This document shows positions 53,859-64,000 of a DNA stretch of 64,000 nucleotides, one piece after another. Origin of the DNA: Blattamonas nauphoetae (Eukaryota > Preaxostyla > Oxymonadida). A model generated the notes under the pieces. It saw only the letters and a program-made list of their open reading frames with translations, made no database searches and had not been told where the DNA came from. Positions within the stretch are counted from its first letter, which is position 1. Every line of letters begins with the position of its first letter. A program made the position numbers and the translations under genes. The stretch lies in contig JARBJD010000077.1 of the NCBI GenBank assembly GCA_033064195.1, positions 1 through 64,000 of the forward strand, given 5' to 3'.

Positions 53859-55090
53859 ATCTACCATCTTCAGACAACAAGGATTCATTCACGGTCACCT
53901 CAGGTGAAGAGATCGATCCATTGCTCAAAACACCTTCACTAGATGTCTCTACTTTTTCGGAATTGATGATTACAGACCGTGATGAGGATCACGATGCAAA
54001 TTCATCACTTTCCAGTGACGAATTACGGCTGGGGGAAGACGACTCAGACGATGATTTTCTTACCCCTTATTTTGACCAAATCTTCAACACCAACTCTGAA
54101 GACTTCAAGACTATGCTTTCTCTCCTTCAAACTGGCACGTATACCTCATCCAATCGACTATATCTCCGTCAGGTGGGAATCCAGGGTATTTTCACTTTGT
54201 TTAAGTCAACTCGCTTGGTACTCGAACCGAAGTCTCTCATTTTCCGGGATTTTCAAGTATTATTCCCAGATTCAACTCTATCAGTCGACAAAATGTGGCG
54301 ATTGACTCAGTCTTGTGTCAAACAAGCTGCAAACAGAACAGATGTCTGTGACATTTGTGAAGTGTGGGACCGCGCCCGATGTGCCACTATTCCAACACTA
54401 ACAAAAAAACAACTCGCAAGACTTGTTCATCGCCATCGAGAAGAAGCCATCAACCAACAAATGCAACAAAAATTGGATATATCTTCCCTTGCAGATTCTG
54501 AATGTGTTTGTGTCTTGGACTACAAAGAAAACCTCAAAGTCCCCTTTTCTAAATCAGAAAAAGGGCAAAACTTCTTTAATATGGCCCCTATTACCGTCCT
54601 CACGATGTGCTGTTACAAAAAAGTAGGTTCACAGACGATCACACGTATATTCACGATATTAAGTCCCTTTCTCAGACATACCGCCGATTTTACTATCCAT
54701 TGTGTGACTCGGATCTTTGCAGACGCTTACTTTTCGGATGTTAACGTACTGAAACACTGGAGTGACGGAGGTCCCCATTTCAGGTGCCTTCAATTCGCAA
54801 CTTACATTCTGTGCGATGCCCATCACAATTTTCGGCCATTCCAATCAACTCTAAACTATTACTATCCTCATCATGGAAAAAACACCTGTGATCGAGTTTT
54901 TGCATTGTTTTCACACATAATTCACAATCGAAAACCGTTTCAACAGATAGAAGACATCTCATCTCTGCAAAAATATTTCGAACAACAAACAGCATCACTC
55001 CCCTCAACTCTCAAACGAGGGACAAACATTTATCAATTTTTCCAGTTTGTTTTGACTTTTCTTTATGATTTCGCTGTTCTAACAGAATAA
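53855..55090 (+). CDS. DDE-like transposase of an unnamed family, copy 1
   Basis: The 411-residue frame shows, in order: a CxxC unit (RTDVCDICEVW), a first acidic site in CVCVLDYKENLKVPF, a second in LKHWSDGGPHFR, and YYYPHHGKNTCDRVFALF. The same four blocks, with the same spacing style, occur in the gene at 57.1-58.6 kb, so the family is real. The D ... SDGxxxxxx ... HGKxxxD order resembles RNase H-fold DDE transposases whose third site follows an HGK motif, but I cannot assign a superfamily. The N-terminal 100 residues are acidic and Ser-rich. The C-terminus may continue by splicing into 55.1-55.5 kb. Confidence 0.6.
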   Translation: MNLPSSDNKDSFTVTSGEEIDPLLKTPSLDVSTFSELMITDRDEDHDANSSLSSDELRLGEDDSDDDFLTPYFDQIFNTNSEDFKTMLSLLQTGTYTSSNRLYLRQVGIQGIFTLFKSTRLVLEPKSLIFRDFQVLFPDSTLSVDKMWRLTQSCVKQAANRTDVCDICEVWDRARCATIPTLTKKQLARLVHRHREEAINQQMQQKLDISSLADSECVCVLDYKENLKVPFSKSEKGQNFFNMAPITVLTMCCYKKVGSQTITRIFTILSPFLRHTADFTIHCVTRIFADAYFSDVNVLKHWSDGGPHFRCLQFATYILCDAHHNFRPFQSTLNYYYPHHGKNTCDRVFALFSHIIHNRKPFQQIEDISSLQKYFEQQTASLPSTLKRGTNIYQFFQFVLTFLYDFAVLTE

Positions 55091-56216
55091 CCGATTATCA
55101 GCCGTCGACAACTACATCGATATGTGCTATACCCCATTTTTCCAAATACCTCCATCATCACATCAGCGGCGAATACATCGTTTCCAGCGCCGCTCTCAGG
55201 TTCTCATATTACAGACGGAATCGACACGCTAGTTAAGTTTTCAACAAGAGTATTAAAGCTGAAAGTGAAATGTTCGACCGTACCTCTTAACAAAGCACCT
55301 GCTCTACTTGGCGAGGTGTTCAAGTGCATTGAATACCTACAGGCCAGGTATGACTTCCCTCAAAACAGATCCGACCGTCATCCTGTGGCAAAGATTGATG
55401 AGCATGATTTGGAAGTAGAATCAGGCGCCAGTTGCGGAGGATCCGACTCTGACAACGGCCTGACGCAAGAAGATTTGGAATGAATATTCATCGGGCTGAT
55501 GGGCTGATTGAGTTGAACGACCAACTGTATGCGTTTAATTTTTCAATTCTATTCTCACCTTTCATCTTTTGGCGTTAATCTGCAGTATTACATGAGATCC
55601 ACAAGGAGAACAGAATCCAGCCAAAAATCGTCGAGGAAACAGAATCCAATCTTTGCAGCTGTTATTCGGAGGGAAACTCACGTTTTATTCGAGGACACGA
55701 TGAGATTGTTTGCTGTAAAGAGGATCTGTTGGAGTTTGAGATCTTCTTTTTTCTGGTTACGATTTCAGATAACTGCTGCACTTCACAGTTTTCGGACACC
55801 AGTTCTGATGAAATCACGAGAGATTGATGCTATTCCTGAAATTACAAACGTGAGTAAGATTGGGACCCAAAGGCCACATATGTCGAGTGTGAGTGAGAAA
55901 AATATTGAGGGACTCGTTGAACTTGGATTCATCGAATATGAAACCGGGATGGGACGGATATTCTTAATAAAATTTGTAACAATCAAATAGTATGATTGTT
56001 ATCTTGTTCGACCGATTTGATCAATCAAATTGAGATCAGTCGTATAGTTTGTTCATTTCAGAGGTTGATAATCACCATTTCATATGGAAGAAAATTTTTG
56101 AAAACTTGGGAGCGTACCCCTGCTCTTCTGTGACAGTTTTCTCAACATTTTTTGATTACTTTGACACAGATGGATCAATATTTCTAAAATAAAGTGGGAA
56201 ATGAGATTGATAGAGT
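55091..56216. other. Possible further exons of the DDE-like gene, otherwise unassigned
   Basis: Open frames 55124-55483 (ending in an acidic Ser/Gly tail) and 55529-55990 (basic start, then REIDAIPEITNVSKIG and KNIEGLVELGF) lie just after the first DDE-like frame and in the same sense. I could not find a consistent splice. They may be its C-terminal exons or a second small gene of the same element. Confidence 0.3.
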
Positions 56217-58586
56217 TTAGGTTGGAGCGGAAACGCCCTCTTTGTGTTTTCGGTAGAGTTTCTCGATGAATAATCGCTTGTTCTCGGAACCAATTTCGTC
56301 CGACGAATAGTCCATTTCACTATTTGTCGACAAACACTCATTTGTCCTCTGTACTCCTCTGCGTCGGTTCTTTTTCCGTGATCCTCTTCTTGACTTCTGT
56401 TGACTTGAAGGAAGTGTCTGATGTGTCTCGTCGACCTCAGAATCTTCCTAGGAATGGAATAAGCGGAGAATTATGAATTCAACAAGAGATTTCAACCATT
56501 TCATCGTGAATTTGTTCGAGAAGACATGAGCGGGCAATTTTCATGCGCTGTCTTTGCTTAATTCTTGAAATTTTGGTTGGTGACGTCTTGACTGTCAATG
56601 ATGATCAGGCTTCTGATTTGATCCCAGTGATCCCAGTCGGATCTGATCCCACTAAATACCTACAATACCATTTCGTTTCTTTCATTTCAAAAAAGTCTTC
56701 TTATATATGATATTTGAATGGAAAAAAAAGTAAAAAGGAAAATGGTCACTTCATAGATCATGAAAATGCAAACTTTGGGTGCTGCTGTTTCAGTTTGTTC
56801 TACAACAATAATTATAAAACCAAGTCGATAATGCGTTATTATGTCTTCTTTGATGGTTTTTTCTCACTGACTAAAGTCAATGAAGGGAATACATCGAAAA
56901 AAGAAGTGTTGGTGATTGTGATCGTGCGTGTTTTTGGGAAATAAGAGCTGTCTGAAATATTGAAGAGCATTATGTGAAAACAAGAAGTGAATTGAACATG
57001 ATTAATGAAGTGATAATGAGAAAATCTCAAAGGAAAAGAGTTGAAATTTGATCTCAGTCCAAATTTAGGCACTGACATCAATTGATCCCAGTTTTACCTA
57101 TTTTGATGGGACTACTCAGATGCCTGATGATGATGCTTGCTCCGTCCATAGTTTCACCTCAAATGCTTTTGTAACCCCTTCTTTGTTTGTTTTCAACTTT
57201 TTCCATTGATCACGAGGAATGTCCCCGGACACAGATGCAAATAGTCCATCATCTAAACTCGAGAAGCACAGATGCGAAGTTATGCCTTTGATCTCGATTG
57301 TCGGGTAGGTCGTCTGGAATTGTGGAACAATCTGGAAAAAGTGAACAATTCTCCCTACTTCCGGTTCAACAAGTTGTTGGAGAAAGGGTACCACAGCTAA
57401 GACACCAAACTCTGCATCACATACATTCTTTCCATGATGTTCTGCGTAGAACATCATTTCGATAATAAGGTCAGCATACAGTGATTGCACACCCTGAAAT
57501 AAGAATGAGAAAAGAGCTTTGTTGCGGAAATGAGGTCCGCAGTCTGATACAAATGTTAATTTGTGGGTCAGATCAAGTCTCATTTTCGAAAAAATGTATT
57601 TCAACGTCTCAATCACAAATGCCGCGTTGTGGTTGAGCACTTCCGACATACAATGAGCGACGGTTTTCAATTGTCTCCCTTGTTGATTTGTGAAGATGAC
57701 CACTCCAAGATCTGTTATTTGCTGCTTAGCGAAGTGATCTTTCTGCGTTTGAAGATGAACCAGAGGGATCTTGATGTTTTCTTTGAAGTCCAGAACGAGA
57801 ACAACTTCATTGTCTGTCACATTGTTGATAATTTTGTTGATTTCACCTCTTTGATCCCTTGCTTGTTGAAAATGTACTTCTAATGTTTCGATTTCTGTTC
57901 TCAATTCAACTTCCAGATCTTTCCCTTCACTTTTGATTCTTGTTTCCTCTCTCTTCAGAAACCAAAGGCGGGCACACTCCGGACAGAAGTCGGTTCTTCG
58001 CTGTGCCTTCTTGATTTTGGCAGTTTTGACGAGGAAGGCTGAATAAGTCATCCGTAGCTGAGTCTCGATCAACATTTTTTTCCAGATCTTCTTCTTACTT
58101 TCGATCAAATAGCGTCATTTAAGCCACCCATCCGGACCTGATGTATCGATGTGCTGACTTTTACAACTCTCTTGTGATGACTCTAGGATGAAAAGCTTGA
58201 AACATTCCTCTTCTTCATCATTAAGCGGGCACTTGCATGGTGGTGGATGCCTCTGTGATTTTCTTTTGTGCCTTCCTTTCTTCACATGTTCACGCGAGGA
58301 AGTATACACCGATTCGGTGACCAAAAATCCGCACTCGTCCAGATACTTTTGCTTGAAGTGAGTTGACATCAATCCAAGTATGTCGATTCGATTTGACTCA
58401 CCTTTGCTGTAGATCTCCTCGGCCATTCTGATGAGACTTTTTTCACGCTCTGACAATGAGAAAGTGTCTCAAGAGACCTTCCGGATCGTATGGCTCTATC
58501 GTTTTTGCATATTTCCACAGCTTCACTGCAGCCCTTCGTTTCTGATTTCGCGATCTGGACGCGAATGAATCAGTGTCTTTTTCCAT
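56217..58586 (-). pseudogene. DDE-like transposase of the same unnamed family, copy 2, split by a MITE
   Basis: It probably starts at the ATG at 58586 (MEKDTDSFASRSRNQKRR), with a 28-nt intron near 58.47 kb and a 30-nt intron near 58.1 kb linking the frames 58115-58456 and 57116-58108. It shares with copy 1 a CxxC unit (RTDFCPECARLW), VVLVLDFKENIKIPL, FVSDCGPHFRN and YAEHHGKNVCDAEFG. At 57126 the coding sequence runs into the 521-bp MITE. Beyond it, minus-strand coding-like sequence resumes (SLTVKTSPTKISRIKQRQR) and ends in an acidic/basic tail with a stop at 56217. As assembled, the gene is interrupted. Confidence 0.55.
56606..57126 (-). mobile_element. hAT-type MITE, copy 3 (521 bp)
   Basis: This is in opposite orientation to copies 1 and 2, and nearly identical to them. 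It is flanked by the exact 8-bp duplication ATGATGAT. It is inserted in the coding part of the second DDE-like gene. Confidence 0.92.
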
Positions 58587-58911
58587 TCGACTGATCGACC
58601 CACACTAAAAAGTTGATCCTTCACATTTTGATCAGGCTCTCTGAACAGTGTCTCATGTCACGTATTCACATTATCGTTTAATCTCTTGTCCAATGAATCC
58701 ATTGATAGATCATTTAACCCGCTACAAAGTTCGAACAGTCAAATTGTGAGAAATGTGATTTATCCGGTAATGAGACTCCAAATCATGTGATAAACCACTT
58801 CACCATGTTCATTAACTACACATATTTCACCTGGCAAAAGTTTGAAAAATCATGGTACATCGGCTTGCTCTTCCAAGTTTTCAAAAATTTTCTTCCATAT
58901 TTTGATCAACC
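58587..58911. other. Divergent intergenic region
   Basis: The DNA between the start of the minus-strand DDE-like gene and the start of the TmcB-like gene shows no RNA or coding signal. Confidence 0.4.
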
Positions 58912-61900
58912 ATGGCAGATGATAACAAGAGCGTATCATCTGTTGCATCAGGTAGCCAGATGCAAAGTTAGAATCAAGACCAATTCAAACAACGTGATGT
59001 CGCCTTATTCTCTTATTTCTTCCCCTTGTCGAAACAGGTTTGAAATTTCTTCTCTATCAATTTTTTACATTGTACTATTATTTCACTGCTGTTCTTCAGA
59101 AAAAACATCCTAGTCCCGCATGGGAATGGGTGAAATACGGAATTGTGATGTTGGAAATGTTCGCTCTCGCATTCTTTTGTGTGGACAGAACGACACATCA
59201 ACAAACAACAGTTTCCAAAGTGTGTTAACTTTTCCCTGCTTCATATTTTTTAATAACGTCTGTTCTTTGAATAGGGGATTAATTTCGTCGACCTCTCGTC
59301 ACTCCAACCGATCCTCGCACAATACAGTCCATTTGTTAGCATTGGACTATTGGGTTTCATCGTCTTGCTGCTCATCTACCTATTTGTCTGTGCCGTGTTA
59401 TACCCTCAGATAGTGAGCAAGCAACCCTGGATGATCTCACTCGTCAGAAACCTCACGGAAATGACTATGACCATTTTGTTTATCCCTCTGCTCAGCCTGG
59501 CCATCATGCAATTCGACTGCCACATCGATGCCAGTAAAACCGTATTCTATCGAGGGACCACTATCCAGTATTTCAACAACGCCGAAGTCCTCACAGTTGT
59601 GGGCCTGGCAATGTCACTGATCTTCTTGGTGATTTTCCTTGCGTTGACATTCATGTACCATCTCCTAATTTTCCAGCACAACCCAAAATACGGAGGCTTT
59701 TTCTCAACACCAACCTTCCAATTCCAGCTTATGGAAGGTGTTCTCCTCTTTGGATCAGTGTTCGCGATGAGAATGCTGATTGACTGGCCTTTTTGGCGCT
59801 TTGCCGTTACTGTGGGCGTCTCTATACTACTCGTGTTTTGGGCCATTTTCCAACAACCGTACTACCATTTCATAGGGAACTTCCTCGCTGCCCTGAAATG
59901 GACTATCTTCGGATGTGTACGCGCATTACTAGAATTGGGTTATCTTATTTCTGGGTTCATCAAAACGCCGAACGCGGCCATGATCCAGTTGATCATTACC
60001 ATAATTTGTGGTGTCGTTGGTCTTGGATGTGGCATTGGCCTTTCAATCTTGTTCTTCAAGTTAATCAAAAAACGATCAATGCAACGATGGCTATTGACCG
60101 AAGACGGATTACCTCTCACAGACCCCGACAACCCCGCCACAAACACTCTCCCCAAAATGAAGAATTATGTTCTGATTGAACCGGCCGTGCGCTTTATCCA
60201 AGAAAAGGAGTTCAAAACATTTGATTATCTGACCTATGTCGACCTTATCTTCACTACAGCCCTGAAACGACACAAGACAAAAGCAGATCTCCAATTCCAC
60301 TACGCAGACTTCTTGGCCAACTTCCGGAAGAATCATGTGAAGGCACAGAGTGTGTACAGAACTGCGCGAATGAGCAACCCTGCCTGGCCTCTCCGTTTCC
60401 TTCTGTTCTGCCAGACGAAAGAAGTGTCGAACAGAGGAGGCGCTGGAAACGAAATGGCGAACGCCCAATTCCAGGCACAATTGGGAAAAGCTGAAGAAAT
60501 GCACGATATCGCCAAAAATGCGATGCGAGACTTCTTCTCCAACATGACCGCACCGAAACCAAGATTGAACGTGATCCCCACTCTCCTTCATCTGATCGTG
60601 GTGAACGAAGCAAAATCACGCAAAATCTATGAAGGGATGCTCAACACCCATCCCCAATCGACGCAGCTCCTTCGGCAATACGCTGCTCTTCTCCTGGATA
60701 TCTTCCACGACGAAGATATGGCTGACATCATCCTTGCCCGAGCTGACCAGATTGAGGAAGACTCGACTGTCACCCTTCCCACCGCATCTGGAGGCACAGA
60801 CCCACAAGCTGCTCTCCAACCGATGGATCCAAACGCCCAGAAAGACGAAAAAGCAAGTCACATGAGCGGGGCGAGTGGAGCGTCAGGTGCTTCCATGCAG
60901 AAGAAGAAAAAGAAGAAGAAGAAGAAGAAGAGAGGTGACACACTCGTGACCGAACTGGGAGGAAGCGGCGGTGGTGATCTCAAGTCAACACAAACGATGG
61001 TCTGCGTCATGCTGTCCCTCCTCCACATGGCATTCATCGCCGTCGTCATCGTTGCGCTCGTTGTCTACATAAGCATGTCCTCCACCTTCTCCAAAGATCT
61101 CAGCACTCTCCGAGAGATCACTCGATTGGCTGAGTACACCGGGCGAACGGCCACGTATGCCCTGATGTTTGTTGTCCACGAAATGCAATACGGCTTCTTG
61201 TACGTCGTTCCATCAGATGGAAAGAGCCCAGCTCTCATGCAGGAGTCAATTGTCAGATCAGGATTGGAAGAAGGGTCAGCGTTCCTCACGCTGCTGACAA
61301 CCAGAATTTTTGACCTCACGTCATTCACTGATCCATGGGTCTCTCCAGATGTTCATTCATACGTCTTTCGAATGGCTCGCGAAGTCAACCCAGATTCTGA
61401 ATTCGGAACTGATCCTGAACCAATGGTTCAAGACGAATCAATGAGTTCAGTGACTCTTCTGGAATCACTTGTGCTCCTCGCCCAGAAATCAAGCGAGTTG
61501 GGACTCAGCGAAAAAGTTCCCACCGACGATGGCTCTGGTCGCTTCCAAATCACTTACCCGACATTCCTTAGTGATGTGCTTTATCTTCTGGCCAACTCCC
61601 AACAGCCCATCATGAACGGAATCAAGCGTGCCGTCTTTGCATACATGGATGAAACGACTCAATCAGCGACAACGATGATCATTGTGTATGTCGCGATTCT
61701 TGTTGGTGGTGGCGTCTTGGTTATGATCGCAATTTCATTCATTGCTTTCTACTTCACCTTGCAAATGATGAAGATCAGAAAGCTGGCACTGATGGACCTG
61801 CTTGAAGTCCCGAAGCCGAAGTTGCAGAGTGTCATCCGAAGGCTGATTGCCCAAAATGGAGATGAAACGATGACTGGAACAATGACACACAGCATGGACG

Positions 61901-62493
61901 AATCGATGGACGAAAAGACAGAAGACGAAGAGGGAGACAATGATGCTGTTTCCAACGACAATGCATCAGCTGCGAGTGAGGAACAGTCAAGACAGGAGGG
62001 AGCGTTGATCACCTCCACCAGCAACGTATCGGATTCGAACAACCACACCCAAATGAACCCACTCGCTGTCCCGCCAATGCCGCCAATCGGCCTCCCCCAA
62101 TTCGCCACTCCATCCGACTTCCGAATCCCACAAACGTCATCACTCATCCAATCACCCCTCATGAACCCGAATCAGTTCCAAACGGGACTGTCTATAGTTC
62201 ATCAGCAGTTTCAACTAAAGTTCATCAGCATCCCACAATCTGATAATTGCGAGCCTGATTGTTTATTATTTCGTGAAACATTGAACAAAAGAAATCTAAA
62301 GGAGAACCAATTGATTGGGAGGTGTGGAGCTGTTCGACGGTTTGATGCAGGTGATAAATCAACAGAACCGAGTCTGGAGCAGAAGTGGAGAGGGTTGATA
62401 GTGGAATCCACAACAATGAGCGTGAGCAGCAAGGACTACCTTTTCGGAGAGGGGGAGAAGGGAGTCGTGCTTCGAGAACGCAGTAGTCACTGA
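58912..62493 (+). CDS. TmcB-like large multi-pass membrane protein
   Basis: The exons are 58912-58932, 58972-59037, 59100-59219 and 59275-62493, with introns of 39, 62 and 55 nt and a 1141-residue product. The N-terminal ~330 residues hold about eight membrane helices. A TPR-like helical stretch follows (LQFHYADFLANFRKNHVKAQSVYRTA), then a run of ten or more lysines (about 60900-60935), another helix pair around TYALMFVVHEM, and a C-terminal membrane helix (IIVYVAILVGGGVLVMIAISF). This layout matches the tiny macrocysts (TmcB/TmcC) proteins known from Dictyostelium and ciliates, of unclear sensory or signalling role. The acidic tail may be mispredicted beyond 62190. Confidence 0.6.
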
Positions 62494-62675
62494 ACGAGGA
62501 TGTGTTGTTGAGATCACACTCAAAAGTCAGCCAAGACGAGGAAAAAGTAGAATTTCTGAAGGGGTCCGATTGATGAATGATTCTGGGAGGATAGGCCCGT
62601 GAAGAAAGCGTGGGATCAAGCCAAGATGGTCTGTGAGGCAGAGAGATGGGTGATTCTAAATGAAATGTTACTTGT

Positions 62676-62950
62676 CACTATGGTGCGTCTCAAAAAATCA
62701 AAAATTGCTCAATTAGCATTCAGCTGCTTTCAGGACTGAAAAGTGCTAAATTTAGTAGATTTTGCTTTGATCGCGTTCGATTGAGCTCTTTTTTGATCAG
62801 GTCATTTTTTCACATTTATTTCTTCATAACGTTTCAGAAATCAAAGAGATGGTGGTAAACGACAAAAAAAAGCGGATTTGTGAGAGAAATGCGAATTGAA
62901 AACATCTATCATCCAAAAAGCCTTGAAAAGCCTCTCTTGTCCATCTCGCT
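62676..62950 (+). mobile_element. Mariner-like dispersed repeat, copy 4 (remnant)
   Basis: It starts CACTATGGTGCGTCTCA and keeps the GATCGCGTTCGAT block. A decayed coding stretch contains KKKRICER, aligning with QQKKRSLCE of copy 2. It lies in the 3' flank of the TmcB-like gene and faces the same way as copy 3. Confidence 0.55.
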
Positions 62951-63400
62951 TCAAACATTGAGAATCTCTATGAAATTTCTTGTGTGTGTCGGAATGGCGT
63001 ATTTGTGACATGGATGTGAAGGAACGACACGTTTAATGGTTTGCTACAGAGGAGGGAGGCAGATCAGAAAAAGCGAGTTCACTGTGAGAAGAGAAGAACG
63101 GGATCACCAGATCTGAATGAGACACCTGTTGGAAAAGAGTTGAAAAAACTCGAAATCACACTAAAACATTGAGGTGTCATGTGTTGTAGTTGGATCTGAG
63201 TTGTTGGAAAGAATGACCTGGAAAGTGAAGATGAGAATATATATACTGTTCAAACGATGGGTGTCAGCTTCAAATGATGTGTAAGAACGAGGTACTTGCA
63301 CAATTTTGGGGGAATGTGCAAGTTTGAGCGAAGAAGGATAGCTGAAAGAAGAAATCAGAAGAAAAAGATGGGATGAAGACTCAGAAAAACTGAAAACACC
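62951..63400. other. Intergenic or unresolved 3' region of the right-edge gene
   Basis: No confident frame is seen. It may contain small minus-strand exons that follow the piece ending at 63401. Confidence 0.3.
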
Positions 63401-64000
63401 TTAATCATGTCGAAGGAAGGAGAATATGAGCGCTCTGAAAATTACAGAGAGTTTCTGCTCGTGTGGCAGAAGAAAATACGCGGGTAACAATTCATTTAGA
63501 ATCACCCAGATTGATATGACAAGAATATCGAGATAACGAAGAAATAAGATGATACCACTCCAAACTAGCGTCACAAGAACCACAGAGGTGCATTGGAGGG
63601 ACTTCAGTGAGAGGAATGTCCGAGACTGGTCTGTGATGATCAAGTTTGAAAGAGACATGATTCGATTGAATGTATCATATGATGTTTAGGATTGAAAGGG
63701 CTAGGGAATGATTGATGATGTGCCTCTTAATGCAAGAACAGTGTGATATCGTCCAAGCAAGGGAGGATTGTGAAAAGGGGAGAGGATCACATCGTTTGAA
63801 CTGATTTTGAAATCGAAATGCATATTGATCCGCGAATAGGCATGAAAAATGGGACAGGTTGGCATTTCACGAATGATGAGCCTGCTTCGCGAATCCAATA
63901 GAACAGATTTTTGTCTCGGCATGAATCATTGGCCACTCCCTTCAAATCAGAGATAAGAGTGTCACATAAGGCACGAAAGCCATCGTTTAGAGATTCGACG
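63401..64000 (-). CDS. Partial membrane-protein gene running off the right edge
   Basis: On the minus strand an open frame enters from the edge (for example GFRALCDTLISDLKGVAND, then FVKCQPVPFFMPIRG near 63830) and ends near 63795 at a possible donor. An acceptor TTCCCTAG near 63700 leads to the frame 63401-63658, which holds two strongly hydrophobic helices (SVVLVTLVWSGIILFLRYL and LVISIWVILNELLPAYFLL). This looks like the C-terminal part of a multi-pass receptor or channel. No family is named. The exact splice is tentative. Confidence 0.4.

Noticed and set aside
62031-62044. Box B-like site on the minus strand
   Set aside because: It is coding sequence of the TmcB-like gene and has no tRNA fold around it.

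Overview
The window looks like nuclear DNA of an anaerobic protist, most likely an oxymonad of the Blattamonas/Monocercomonoides type. This is inferred from gene content: a beta-helix ectodomain joined to a receptor-type (pseudo)kinase, a flavodoxin plus 2[4Fe-4S] protein, a TmcB-like membrane protein, an armadillo-like orphan family of the Blattamonas style, and many GT-AG introns of only about 30-65 nt. TAA, TAG and TGA all end genes, so the code looks standard.

1-9 kb is a Polinton/Maverick virus-like fossil on the minus strand: integrase (cut by the left edge), a protein-primed type family B DNA polymerase with an HNH-like insert, and small genes that share an upstream motif ending in TAAATG. 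A 591-bp non-autonomous element with an 11-bp target duplication sits inside it. A ten-unit, ~139-bp dyad array follows at 7.56-8.96 kb.

9-14.5 kb is a transposon graveyard: two mariner-like remnants, a broken hAT transposase and a long-TIR fold-back element.

14.5-29.2 kb is gene dense: an orphan, a CCX/NCLX-type cation/Ca2+ exchanger, a rolling-stone/AIG1-like membrane protein, a giant WEE1/MYT1-type kinase, a casein kinase 1 relative ending in a CaaX-like box, a vitellogenin-N-like secreted protein, and a small gene split by a hAT MITE. The kinase pair at 23.7-24.0 kb and the exchanger/membrane pair at 17.4-17.6 kb are divergently arranged.

29.4-52.9 kb holds two diverged copies of a coiled-coil/SPRY-like membrane protein gene (30.5-33.0 and 49.1-51.5 kb), a START-domain protein, a tandem-RRM protein, a PHO80-like cyclin, orphans, a beta-helix receptor pseudokinase, a second multi-exon pseudokinase and the flavodoxin-ferredoxin protein.

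53-58.6 kb carries two convergent, diverged members of a DDE-like transposase family I cannot name; one is split by the third MITE copy. 58.9-62.5 kb is a TmcB-like gene, then another mariner-like remnant, and a membrane-protein gene that runs off the right edge.

Three 520-521-bp MITE copies, each with a perfect 8-bp target duplication, show recent hAT activity. Exon boundaries given here come from reading frames and splice signals by eye; no search or alignment was run.
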